Positions 44,999 to 56,514 of a stretch of 64,000 bases of DNA are shown here, piece by piece. The position numbers and the translations under genes are program-made. How positions within the stretch are numbered: the first letter of the stretch is position 1; each line of letters begins with the position of its first letter. The stretch is from contig OY986971.1 of the NCBI GenBank assembly GCA_963920575.1, positions 8,620,779-8,684,778 on the forward strand, read 5' to 3'. Under the pieces are notes generated by a model, which did no database searches, was not told where the DNA came from, and was given only the letters and a program-made list of their open reading frames with translations. Source of the DNA: Narthecium ossifragum. Its lineage: Eukaryota; Streptophyta; Magnoliopsida; Dioscoreales; Nartheciaceae.

Positions 44999-46335
44999 CC
45001 AGGGACATCGTCCGTGGAAGCTAAATTGATTCTAAGATCTGTTGATTGTGTAATTTATGTAATTTTTTTATACTCTATGTGTCGAAACTTTAGGATATGA
45101 GGGTTTATATGGACGGCCATCATATATAACTTGTAATTAGATCTTTACCTCTGAGATAGTGAAAAACCTCCAACGACTCCGTGGATGTAGCCCTATTATG
45201 GGATTAACCACATAAAAATCTTGTGTTTGTGCGTTCTTCTTCTTCTTCCCTACTAGTTCCTAACTTATTCAAAGTGAACTGTATGAAAGAAGTGAAAATT
45301 ATGTTTTCGGGTTGGTGGTATTGTCCGGTCCTATATTCACATATGGCCCTCGGAAAGTGGCATGTGGTGGCAGAGGCTTTGTAGAGTCTATTACAGGTCT
45401 GTTCTTCGATAATGAGTAATGATTGAAAAGTAATAATAAATCAGTAATGATTGTTTGGGGATAAGGGATTTAAGGGTTAGAAAACGTGAGGATAAATAAG
45501 AATAAGTGACAATAAGGGATTTTAAAGATAAATAAAAAAATGAGGATAAGTAAGGATAAGAGATTTTGGAGTTAGAAAAAATAGGGATAATGAGTAATGA
45601 TTGAAAAGTGAAGATAAATCAATAATGATTGTTTGGGGATAAGGGATTTAAGGGTTAGAAAATGTGGTGATAATGAGTGGGGATAAATAAAAAAATTCAA
45701 AAGTTGGCAGAAATAAGTAATAATTGTTTAGGATAAGAAAATAATGTTTAGGAATAAAATAGAGAATAAAAGGGGTTATCCACACCTATCCCGGGACCAA
45801 ACGGGGCTCAATACCTTACACAAAGAAGGGCAATGCCAAGCCAGCACCTGCGAAGGCTAATAAGCCTGTTGCAACTAAGATATTGCGTTATCTGGGTATT
45901 GCATCAGTTCGAACTGCCAAACAAGACAAATAAAGACACATTTACGATCATCACTTGCAGAAGAAACTTGTTCAAAAAAATTTGACAATACAATATAATA
46001 AATCACAGGAATCACAAGTCTGAAACATGTTACATGAAGCACATGAATTTTTCAGAGCTTAGTCAATTTATCACATTCAGGTTTCTTTTGCGGGTCCAAA
46101 TCTCTGTACGACTCTTCAAAAGGGATTTAGTTTTGTAGCGCATATATGTGTTTTCTTCAAAGGGATTTATATTTTCTAGCACAAATTCTAAGAAGAAATT
46201 ACAAAATTGGAGAGTGGCCCGAGTAGAACAAGCAATAATACCTCACAATATTTTGCGAATACAAGTATGGCAAAACAAGTACCCTGATGCTACAGAACTA
46301 AATAGTGAAACAGTGACAGCATTTTACAGCATTTT
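44999..46335. other. Repeat-rich non-coding stretch
   Basis: 45039-45260 resembles part of a Copia-type LTR (starts tgttgattgtg; contains gtggatgtagcc and aaccacataaa..cttgtgttt), low confidence. 45407-45690 holds a direct duplication of about 186 bp (units starting gataatgagtaatgattg near 45411 and 45596) in an AT-rich MITE-like block ending near accaaacggggc (45798). A short open frame near 45838-45934 is not convincing. Confidence 0.4.
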
Positions 46336-46421
46336 TTTTTTTATTAGTTGAGCCAAAGGCTGAATTACAAACAAAACATATCTATCCGTGGGTTACGGGT
46401 GACATCACTCTGCCCCCGTCA
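46336..46421 (-). mobile_element. 5'-truncated LINE 3' end (86 bp)
   Basis: A poly-T run followed by attagttgagcc..aggctgaattacaaac, similar to the 3' end of the large LINE (aattagttgagccatgaggc at 905). It is flanked by acagcatttt at 46326-46335 and 46422-46431, a target duplication. Confidence 0.8.
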
Positions 46422-46431
46422 ACAGCATTTT

Positions 46432-48190
46432 GCAGCATGCTAATACATATAACAGAGTAGAACTAGTATGTCACCGATATTAATGAAGTGGTCGATGAAA
46501 TTTAATTGCTTGAACCCCTAGACTATAAGTGAAAAGGGGTCAGGGCAAAGAGGTCGGGGGTGGGATCGGACGGAAAGCGTATTGGACCGTAGCCGTGGAA
46601 CCCGGCATCGGCCTATGATGCCACAGGATTAGGTTGATTGTCGGAAGAGAGGAAACCAGAGGCTACAAGCTTCTGATGTGGGTCGAGCAGCTATAATTGT
46701 ATACGAAGGGATGGTTGTGATCAAAGGCTTCGACTTGATGTCGATGATCAAGGGTTAAATTAGAGAGGTCGTAGGGGGGGGGGGGGGGGGGGGGGGGTTG
46801 GGCGACTCGTCTTGTGATCTGCCGAGGGCATGGATGTCAAGACGATGGCTGGGAGGAGGGGGCATCACGCTGCTGCTGGGAGATGAGGAGCCGGGAGAGA
46901 GAAAAGAGGCGAGGCTAAGCGGTTGGTCGCAAACGACGCCAACCGGTGAGGTTGATGGGAGTCAGATAGCTATTGGGAGTAGAGGGTTTAAGGGATGAAC
47001 AATAATAATTTTTATCTATTATGTTTGTTTTGTTGGACCTTTATCTATCTAATGCTTGGGCCTTCTTTAAAACCCGGACCAGGTTTTTGACCAAATGACT
47101 CTGATCCGTCCTGAACCCGGATCAGCCCGGTCCAGCATGGCCAACACCCGGGCCGGACTACGGCCCTAGGCTATCAAGCTAGGCCATTTGGGTGTTTTGG
47201 ACACCCCTACACATTTCACCGTCGATACCACTGACAAATCATGAAAAAAACTGTAAACTTTGACGCCAGAAACTTACTCACCAAATTTCCCATGTAAAGC
47301 ACTGATTGCAACAATGGAATGAGAAATTCAGACTAAAACGTCATTACAAGAAAGGCAACTGACACTCCAAATCGTTAACAATGTCAACTATAAATCAAAC
47401 AAAGCAGATAACATCAACAAAGTCCGCGTAGCACCTCACAGATACACTGCCAAGAAGAACACTCCTTCAAAATTTAGGAAGGTTAACAACAGCAATAACC
47501 TCAAATCTTCTAACAGAGCTCATATCACCAGCAATCAACAATGGTAACCAAATCGAAACAAAAATCAGTAAATTATCATAGAAACTTAAGGCATGGAATG
47601 AATAGAGGATGTTTCAGCATCTATGTTCCACATTCCACTATCCATAGTCACCACAAAAATTAAGAGTGCCCAACCACAGTACTGACCATCAACCTTCTAC
47701 CATACCCGCTCTCCACCAGTAAGAAAAACTACAACATCGACTGAAATAAAGGATGCCTCCGTATCCATGCTCCAAGGTCCACCATGTTCCACATTCCACT
47801 ATCCATAGTCATCATCTCAAAAATTAAGAAGGCCCGACCACAGTACGGACCATCAACCTTCTACCATAGCTGCTCTTAGACATATAATCCACAATGCAAA
47901 GCAAACCAAATGTAAAAGAGGGAATGCACCATCAGTAAGAAAAACTACAATATCGACTGAAATAAAGGATGTCTCAGCATCCATGCTCCACGGTCCAGTA
48001 TCCCCAGACATCATTGCAAGTTAAACACTGGTAAACAGGTCGAATAAATGCATCATTGAGTACACATCCCTATCTCAGTCAACAAGCAACAACTTCGAGA
48101 TAAGATGAACAAAGGCACACAGGTCTAAAGAGATCACAATCATCATTAGAGGAGCATGTGCCGGTGGACAGTGCCTGAGCGGTTCTACTG
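46432..48190. other. Non-coding stretch downstream of CKS1
   Basis: Contains a run of 24 G (46774-46797) and an end resembling hAT-type termini (ggacacccctac near 47205) without a visible partner. 47620-48010 holds imperfect direct repeats (attccactatccatagtca and aactgaaataaaggatg-like units, two or three copies). No gene recognised. Confidence 0.4.
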
Positions 48191-48843
48191 CTACTGTTGC
48201 TGCTGCTGTTGTTGGTAATTCAGGGGTCGGCGGAAGAGCATGATGTGGGGCTCCGGTCGGTGGATAGCATAGTGAACCCATCCCCGGCTCTGCTGGACAC
48301 CGATCGCACGCCACTCATTCTGAAATTAAACCACATTCTATGTAAGCATAACATAAAGTTGGAATACTTGAGTTTAAAACCCTCAATTAACCAAACAGCA
48401 TTTATATAAAGGATCTTAAATTTCATCATGATGAGAATTTATGAAGGCAAAGTCCAAGAATAAACGATAGATGACAATGCAACAACCATGAACCTGGCCA
48501 GATTAGAAAGAAATCCGGTATTATAAGACATCGCATAAAGTTTAGAAAATACCCGGATTCTATAGGGGAAAATGAATACTAAGAAATTCAAAAGAATGAA
48601 AAACCATGATTTTGGTAAAAAAAGGAATTGATACCTCGGAAAGAAGGCGATTCTTAGGAAGCATCTTGGCCACCTCCGGAGGGAGCACCACATGCCTGCA
48701 TTTCATCGTACACGGACCATTTAAAACATGATTCACGCCTAAAACCTCCTAGGGTTTAGGGTTTCGGAGCAAACTCTAGGGTTTCCATACCGGTACTCGT
48801 AAGTGTCGTCAAAGTACTTCTCGGAGTACTGGATCTGGCCCAT
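48191..48843 (-). CDS. CKS1: CKS1, cyclin-dependent kinase regulatory subunit (three exons)
   Basis: CKS proteins bind cyclin-dependent kinases and tether them to phosphorylated substrates, promoting cell-cycle progression in nucleus and cytoplasm. Exon 1 is 48843-48791 ([17 protein letters not shown]), exon 2 is 48695-48635 ([20 protein letters not shown]) and exon 3 is 48319-48191 ([17 protein letters not shown], then [15 protein letters not shown]). All introns have GT/AG ends and phases join without a break. The product has 80 residues, close to the plant norm of about 85-90. The kinase-binding and phosphate-binding residues of the family are present, including the HxPEPH motif that governs strand exchange. 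The tail is a short Gln run. The ATG sits in a CT-rich 5' UTR context. A non-functional copy lies at 38850-39049. Confidence 0.96.
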
Positions 48844-49377
48844 CTCCTCCACTTTCTTCTCTCTAAATCTCTCTGTAAAGTACCAAGCAAATTCAGAAAA
48901 AATCAAAAAATTAGATCAAATGGTTCGCCTCTCGATCTATACCACGATTCAAATCATCAAATAAATCAAAAATCACAAACTAATAGAGAGACACACTACC
49001 AAAGCGGAGACCTTGAAGCAGGGGTGATGATGTCCAAACTCTGGAAATTTTCCAAAGGGAGTTACCCAAGCGATGGGAATCCGGATTTAAAGGGCTTGGT
49101 TTAGTGGAGAGCAGAGTACAATCACTCACCTAGAAGCACAGTAGGAGGACGTGTCATGTCATGAATAGCTGTACAAATGGGCTGTTGGTGTGATACACCT
49201 CTATAGCATCATATTGCTGCCACATAGTACTAACATACAGACATTTCTATGTAACGAGTCCAACGGCTTTTTTGAGCAATTTTTTAAGAACGGGTGGGAT
49301 TTTGAAATTTGAAATCCAATGAATCGTCCGCAAAGTCTCATAGTCGGCGCTGCCCAGGGTAGCGCACCGGCGGGGGT
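48844..49377 (-). promoter_or_regulatory. CKS1 5' UTR and upstream region (empty site of the Pack-MULE)
   Basis: The CT-rich leader (ctcctccactttcttctctc) adjoins the ATG. Further upstream the segment matches 39050-39310 plus 44741-44998. At 49090-49105 it has the single uninterrupted target (aagggcttggtttagtggag). I cannot point to specific promoter elements with confidence. Confidence 0.65.
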
Positions 49378-49454
49378 TTCTTGAGGCAGCGCCACTGCTT
49401 CCAAGCTCTCCACCATCGAAGAGGGAAACCCAGTCGCCGCTGCTGTCCTATTTA

Positions 49455-50270
49455 ACCGTCTGTCTGTTCGTATGTGGATACCGTGCTGAAAGTCAACAAG
49501 ATGACCATAGGCTCCTAAAATCTGCCAACGACTACCCAGCCGTTCCTCGAAACCCGGAACTCACCATGACCAACCGTCTGATGTCAACCCTCAAGTCGCC
49601 CGTCTCAGTATCTGGAGTACAATCCAGGGTGTCCCCCGCTGACGATCTAGCATATTGAGTCAAGTGATCCACCAACCCGTGTGCTGTCGCGCGGTGAGAG
49701 TACCAAAATCCGATAAACGTACTCCCAACTACACTACCCACCGAGGGTAACTGTCGGAGAACAGAACGCGAAACTGTTCTCAAAACACAACCAACGATGT
49801 CCCTAGTGACCCACAAGCGCCACTACACAACACTCCACTGGAAAGTAAGAAACCAACAGCTTTCCAAGCAAGCAATACTACATGATGTCCAAGACATCAA
49901 GGATCCGGGACACCTCATTCAACCAGTCGTCTCCTGTTGAAGGATCTCCAACGCCGTCTTTGAACGATAACAGATTCACCTCTCGAGATTCCAAAAGTAC
50001 AAACGCGACGCACGTCCGATTCTCTACTCGCTCATCTCCAGCACGGGAGAGATACACTGTCAGGCGAGGGAACGGACGACACTGGCATGCGTGCACACCT
50101 CCCCTTGAGGCATCACGACACTACTGAAAACCAAAACACAACAAACAACCTAACTACCGCACATCACACATTCGCAAACAGCCATGCAAGGATGTTCTAG
50201 ATATAGAATTATCACATTCTACACTCAAAATCTCAATCGCAAGCTTAATCCTATCCCTAGGACCTACAGC
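49455..50270 (-). pseudogene. Minus-strand leader and gag remnant of an element related to A and B
   Basis: Read on the minus strand it parallels 18030-18950 (tcctagggataggatta; agaacatccttgcatg; gctggagatgagcgagtaga; gtcttggacatca; ttccgggtttcgagg). No intact frame remains. Confidence 0.6.
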
Positions 50271-50285
50271 CTGCTCTGATACCAA
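50271..50285 (-). promoter_or_regulatory. Primer-binding site (tRNA-iMet type), minus strand
   Basis: The minus strand reads TTGGTATCAGAGCAG, a perfect core match. The expected LTR on its upstream side is not recognisable. Confidence 0.75.
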
Positions 50286-50412
50286 AGCCTCTGCAAGCTC
50301 TACCCAACAAGTAGAAAGGCGACGTGAGACATCATACTATGCGTCAAACGGTGCAATGCCAATGTTGAACTGTCAACAGCTGTACCAGACGAACTCCGCC
50401 TTGAAATGTGAT

Positions 50413-50670
50413 CTAGCCAATTGACATCTGCATCAATAATACATGCTTCATCTGAGATCTGAGCCGTCCTCTCTCCTCCACGTGCCTGATATCTTCCAAA
50501 GAAAGGATCTCTATAAACTCTGCGTCATTGTCGCTCCACGTCATCATGACTCTGCCTAAAGTGTTGGCATACTCTAAATCATCAAATGAAGATGTTTGGC
50601 TTTTGATTCTTGAAACTCGATCTAGCTGACTATCTGTCTCCCATGAGCTAACAAATCCACTAAAGCTGCT
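50413..50670 (-). CDS. Unrecognised exon-like ORF, copy 1
   Basis: Open for 85 codons to a TAG, preceded by a possible acceptor (gagactag|AGC). It reads SSFSGFVSSWETDSQLDRVS, then SFDDLEYANTLGRVMMTWSD and EFIEILSLEDIRHVEER. The composition is that of a normal globular protein rather than low-complexity sequence. I do not recognise the family. A second, damaged copy is at 54010-54176. It could be a captured host-gene exon or part of an element with an unfamiliar ORF. Confidence 0.4.
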   Translation of the reverse strand, partial: SSFSGFVSSWETDSQLDRVSRIKSQTSSFDDLEYANTLGRVMMTWSDNDAEFIEILSLEDIRHVEERGRLRSQMKHVLLMQMSIG

Positions 50671-53600
50671 CTAGTCTCTCTAGCAACCACTGATGGCTAA
50701 CAACCTTAAAGGCACTGATGTCGTGTCTTCAAGGCAGATATCCGACTTCTTGTTCATCCTGATCAACGGTCCTACGATTCTGGAGATATCTCTCCAGGAC
50801 CTCGAACATAGTCTTCGACCTCTGTCGTCGCATATCTACCTCGATCTCAGCTCCATGAACTAATCCGCCTGCTGCTGACACAATCTGTCAGCCAAGTCCT
50901 ACCTCTGAAGGCCAAAACCTCGCACTAGAAGCCTCATAACGCCGGCACTCCCTCGGCAGCTACGACGTAATCCTCAAATGTCGCTTAGGCTTCTCCTCAA
51001 CACGCGAGTAGATGAGATGACGTCGACGAATCTCTAAGCTGCTAACACGTCATCGACGCACTGTTGCGGACACGTACTTTTCACTGCTACACTATCTAAC
51101 TTCTTGAAGCCTATACATGAACGGAAGGAGTCATCCGCAAGAAGAGCCGGAACACTATGAGGTAACACATTGAGACAGAATAAATCTCAAACTATCAACT
51201 CGGTGTTTGGTTTGGATTTACTGATCTGGATGGGTTTTTTGAGTCGGGTGTGACAGTTGGTATCAGAGCAAGCTGTAGGTCTCAACCTCAAACTAATTGT
51301 CACCCCCCTCAAACTAAACCTGAGAAGGGTAGCCTCAAACTAATTTTGGCCCTCTTGCGTAGTATTAGTTTAAGTTAAAGTATTAGTTTAACTAATTAGT
51401 TTGAATAAATTCTTAACAATTAGTTTATGTTAAACTAATTGTTAACCTTATGTAATTTTACATAAGCTAATTTAAAAATTACAAACTAATTAAACCTTGC
51501 TCACATTACATGGGTAAAATCATGTAATTTTATGTAATTTTTTAATGCCCTCTTAAATGTAATTGTTAAGCTAATTACATTTAACCTTGCTCACGCTTCG
51601 ATCTGGATGGGTTTTCTTGGTCGGAGTGTGACAGTTTGTCGATTCACCGAGGGCTCATGTCCAGGTCCCAACCTCACTCAAGAACAAACGAGAGGAAACA
51701 AGGACTACAGGCTCTTGTTCAGGTGTCACCCTGCCCAGCCATATCATCTCTCGCGAGGATACACAAGTCAGGGACATTGACATCCATCCTTAACACTTGG
51801 CCTTGAAGACCTGACATGACCTCTACATCTCGAGCAAAAGAAGATAATACATAGTCGACTATAACAATAACCTCAAATGATATCAAACATAATCATTCGA
51901 TGTCAATCACGTCCTAATCCTCGACTACCCAAACCTCGATCCTAGGGTTAGATCCGGGCTACCCGAGAACCCTGGATCGGCGATCGAATCAATTGCCTAC
52001 CACATAGCCTGAATGTCTATAATGCAAGCATCATGCATAAGTCTATTCAAACAACTAGGCCTACGTGTCTCTACATGCCAAAATCATCAATCAATTGTCC
52101 ACCATGGTATAACATAGCTACAGAGTAGGTTTAGCATTAAAAAACTAACATAAGCCGCACATGACAATCACGTATCCAAACCAAGCATAACATCATTCAA
52201 TATAAAAAAAGGGCACACAGTCGGCCCGGTTAGGCTACATATTCCCAATGGTCAACACTCACTCAGTTAACCCACAAATAAATAGGAACGGTCACACAGC
52301 CGGCCCTAGGCTCAAACATAACACGAGAATACATAAATTACGTAATTAACAAGAGATTACACGAATTGACTAAGGGAAGAAATAAATAACATTAATGAGT
52401 AACAATAAATACAAAAATACTAAGTCAAGCAATTACACAAGATCAATTCAGCGGAAATATAGGGAATCCCAAAGTTCATCTAGCAATGTTGTCCTCTACC
52501 TGGCTCCCGATCAGTCGGCACCTTGCCCAAATAGTCGGAAGTCCAGAACTTGGAAACTTATACCTTCAGCCACGTCGAAGAATGCGATCAACAAACCGGA
52601 CATAGAAATTCGCAAACCAGCCCGAGCAAAGCCAGCAAATCAGAATAGCAGAAATCCGTGTAAAACATGGAGCTAAGAAAACATCAGATGTGTGCCTCCT
52701 ATAGAGACAAGCTCACTAAACAAAAGTAACATAACCCAACTTTCAAGTGGTGTATACTCTATGGTAGTTACCCTATTCTTCAAAAAAATCAATCAGTGCT
52801 AAGGGCAACCCATACATTTCCAGCAAAATGCTTCCCACTGCATGGGTTCTAATCTCTAACGAGAGAAGCATCGCAGGGGAAAGAGGTTAAGAATTCCTCT
52901 AACCTAGCCCAGACTTCGACCTCAGCCGAGCTACCAGCCGTCGGGAGATTGGGTGGTTGACAAGTCTTGGTAAGTCTCGGTTGACAAGTCTTGGTAAGTC
53001 TCCAGGAACAATCCCAGCAACCACCCTGAGGCCGGCCCAAGCTAGGAAGGTAGCTGGGTAGGACCTCAGGTGCCCAGCAACTAGGAACAGGGGAGAGTCC
53101 TAGCTGCCGACGCACCCAGCAGTAGCTAAAGAGGAGGACAACTTCGCTGACTCGCTGAAACCCAACTAAGACCAGCAACTGCAACCCAAACACCAAGAAC
53201 AGGGGAATCCGAGAGAAATCCAAAGGAAACAGGGGAAACCTGATCAAAACCCAAAGGAAGAGGAGGAAATCTGTCGATCAACCAAAAAAACCAGGGAAAA
53301 AGAAGAAGAAAACTCATGGGAAATCCGTCGGCATCCAAGGATCCAGAACAGGGTAATGAAAAATGGCAATCCCCAGCCCAGCAACCCAAAAACAGAGGCC
53401 GCTAAGGGGAACCCAAAGATCGGCAGTTGATCCCAAAGAAAACAAACAATCGCAGCTGTCAACTCGAGCCATGAAACCCAACTAAGATCAGTAAATCCAA
53501 ACCAAACACCGACAAGTTTGAGGCAAAATGGAAAAGGGGCAGTTGGAGGAGCTCAGGCCTCCGGCAAGCCAGAAACAGAGGAAGAAATTCGAGACAAAAC

Positions 53601-53960
53601 CATTGATCTAGAACTCAGCAGCAAGAGAGAAGGAAGAAAAGCATCACCACGCTCCTAGACTAACATGCATCTCGACGGAACAGCAAGAAGATGGGGAAGA
53701 ACAACCATCGGAAGCCCCTAAAACAGCCAAGGAACCAAGAACCTAACCTATCATGCATCCAAACCACACCTAATGGCCTATTCCGAGACTAGGGTAGATC
53801 CCCTACCTCTGGGCTTTGTCCGATGTCAAGATCCGCACCTCTCTCCAGTCGCGGCCGCTGCTGCCAAGCTCTCCGCCGTGGAAGAGGGGAACCCAGTCGC
53901 CGCTGCCGTCCTCTCCTCTCTCCTCCGGTCGCGACCGCCGGCCTTTCTTCTCTCCTCCGC
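50671..53960. other. Mosaic of decayed LTR-retroelement pieces
   Basis: A plus-strand LTR end with primer site lies at 51257-51270 (ttggtatcagagca after gtgtgaca), and a second LTR-end-like copy is near 51601-51640. From about 51640 to 53960 the minus strand resembles LTRs of the A/B/Tekay families, including the gccgatcc..ggatctaa..aggat block near 51960 and the ..gggccg..gtgtgccc block near 52225. A patch at about 53853-53920 repeats 49386-49447 (ccaagctctcc..ggaacccagtcgccgctg). No gene recognised. Confidence 0.45.
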
Positions 53961-54009
53961 CGGTCTCTCCTCTATCGATCGGACTCGTGCCCTAAACACG
54001 AGAACAGGG

Positions 54010-54176
54010 AAAAAAGAGGGGATCTCTGTATGCGTCGTCGTCGCTCCACGTCATTATGACGCTGCCTAGAACGATCGTATACTCTAAATCATCAAATCAA
54101 GTCGTTTGGCGTATGATTTTTGAAACTCGGTCTAGCTGACTATATGTTTTCCACGAGCTAACAAATCCACTAAAGC
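54010..54176 (-). pseudogene. Unrecognised exon-like ORF, copy 2 (cut by the Tekay element)
   Basis: Matches 50500-50665 in sequence (ctaaatcatcaaat; gagctaacaaatccactaaa) but has an in-frame stop after the RQTT position. It is cut at 54176 by the Tekay LTR, exactly where copy 1 continues. Confidence 0.5.
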
Positions 54177-56312
54177 TGTGAGGACCCGTCCCTCTATTCC
54201 TTGGTTCGTTGTGGACCGCAAGGGTAATTTGGTAAATTACGCTGACCATGTTTGTGGTAATGTTTAGCTAGAATGGTTAGTAAGACCCGGGATCGAAACA
54301 TCTGGACTTAGGCTTGAGCTCTTGCCCAAGTTTAGCTTTCTGCACAAATAAGATCAATCTTCTTTGGCTAAGAGATCGATCTCCTTGTGCCAGAAAGTCA
54401 AGCTGTGATCGTCATGAGAGATCGATCCCTCATAGGTCGGTTCGTCCCCCTATAAAGCAGACGCAACGGATTTCTTTAAACCCTTTTGAAATCCGGGGAT
54501 CTTGAGCTCAGATCTGGCGATTTTCAAGGAGTTTGAAGACGATCCAAGGGCTAGTAGCTTGGATTGAAGCTGCTATTGCATAGGTAGGGATCCTACCTAC
54601 AATCTTTCGGGTTTTTGGAGTTTTTCCGGTTTGGTTGTGATCTTTTGCTTAGATCTATTAAAATACATGTTGGTTTCCCATGATCTCACCGGTTTTGGAC
54701 TCGTGGTTCCTTGATCTACCAGATCCCAGAGTTTTGGGGGATTTTGGTTGTATTTTCCGACGGTATTTCTCGTCGTCCGGTCGCCGGAGAACCCATTCGG
54801 ATCGATCTCCCTTGAGGGAAGATCGATCCCTTGTAGGGCGTCACGCCCAGCCCGAGCAGGATCGATCCCTCGGTGGGAGAGGATCGATCCTTGCCTAGGC
54901 TGATGTGGCGGGTTCCATGTCACGAAGAAGATCGATCCTTCTGGTGGAGAAGATCGATCTCCTTCGGTTGACAAGGATGAGTTCTCACCCAAGTACTAAG
55001 AAGATCGATCCCCCTTGGAAGGGAGATCGATCTCTTAGTGGATGAGGGGTGTTTTCAAGTAGCTTTTGCCCGCGGGGCTTTGTATGATGGTTTTCTTTAT
55101 CGCCTTATACCTGGTACATATGTTTAAGCATGTTAGCCCTATAATAGTGGCAGTGGTGAACCGAGGGAGTGATGACTCACAGGATGTTTAGAATAAACGG
55201 GCGAGTAGCCCTACAGCTTTCCTTAGCCTTGCATGCCAGCGTGCACCGAGGGCTTTGTCTGTGATATCTGTGAGCTGTTGTTTGGGGAGCTGCTTCCCGA
55301 TGTAGGTGTTGTCGTGGACTGCTGATAGTTGGTGGTGGTACCACTGTAGCAGTTCCTAGACCTTACTTACACGTTCACCACCCCAGAGCGACAGGGTGTC
55401 GTGCCCAGTCTTAGTTTGATACATCATCACATTTTGTTGCATGCGTATCTGTATTATCCTGCGTGTGATCATAGCATGTATTATTTTGTGCATTAGTTGC
55501 ATCTGTGTAGGACGCTGGCGATGGGTTGATCGTCGATCCGGGGCTTTCGGGTAGTCCGGATCTAGCTCTAGGACCGTTGCGGGTAGCTTGGTCTAGGACT
55601 CCATTATGTAGTATTCAATCGATTTTGATGATAGGGTTAGATGACCTGAATACATGTGATTTGATGTTTAGAGGTCTTGTCGACTCCAAGTTGAATCTGA
55701 GATGTAGCCGGTGTCCGGTGTTCTTGACTCTTGGGTGGAGGTGTGCCTGCCCAGCGGTGTCCTTGCCCGCTAAACAGTGTTCAGTATCATGTTGAGAGTC
55801 TGTAGTGTTTTGGGCCTACGTTCACGGACTTCCGGTAGGGTTATGGGACCCTTGTATACACCTAAGGTAGACTTGGGGGCGGCACTGTTGTGTTCCCTCC
55901 CTTGTGAGTGTCGTAGTGTAGTGTCCCTGCTGAGCTTAGTGCTCACTCCTACCCGGGCTGCGTTTTGCAGGTGCTGACGCTAGCTCTTCTTCTTTAGTCG
56001 CCCCTACCGCGCCGGTGTTTGGTGACGTGACGGCCTTTGGCGGTGCTTGAGGTGCGGCGATCATCAGTTATACCCTTTTTTTTAGTTAGCCTCCAACGAG
56101 AGAGATTTTGTATAACTTTTACCCTGTTGAGGATTTGAAATATATTAAGTTTCAGTTTTGAGGTTTGTAATTGTATGTTAATATAGGATGATTATGAATT
56201 GCTAGGGAGACCACTATGATTAGAGGGAAACCTCGCCAAAATTTCTTCAGTAGGTTAGGTTCCAGTTCGCGTCGCCCGGCCCGGTTGAGCCTACGCGGGT
56301 CGGGGCGCGACA
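54177..56312 (+). repeat. Tekay 5' LTR (2136 bp)
   Basis: Starts TGTGAGGACCCGTCC and ends GCGACA. Contains GATCGATC-type pairs at 54352/54374, 54800/54821, 54860/54882, 54930/54952 and 55003/55025, four of the five exactly 22 bp apart. A TATA-like box is at 54451. Confidence 0.9.
54451..54457 (+). promoter_or_regulatory. Probable TATA box of the Tekay LTR
   Basis: tataaag after a CT-rich run (gttcgtcccccta), conserved in the 3' LTR at about 63449. The first palindrome pair lies upstream and the others downstream. Confidence 0.6.
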
Positions 56313-56314
56313 AC

Positions 56315-56332
56315 CTTGTATCAGAGCATAGG
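56315..56332 (+). promoter_or_regulatory. Tekay primer-binding site
   Basis: cttgtatcagagcatagg, two bases after the LTR. One mismatch to the initiator-tRNA core. Confidence 0.8.
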
Positions 56333-56514
56333 TTGTAGATCCCAGGGTTAGAATCAGGATTCGGTTGAGTTTAATCGTGGAATGGGTTAGTTCTATGTCT
56401 AGAACATCCATGCATGCTCTTTTTGATGTGTTATGATTTTCCGTTTTATATTGTGTTGTTTTATTTTGCGGTTTCGGACTAGTGAATGCTCGTTTGTCGT
56501 TGGTGATTGCGCAG

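Noticed and set aside
45838..45934. Short Lys/Ala-rich frame resembling a ribosomal protein tail
   Set aside because: Too short, no start or splice context, and no family recognised.
47020..47215. hAT-type element ending in cacccctac
   Set aside because: No matching left end or 8-bp duplication found.
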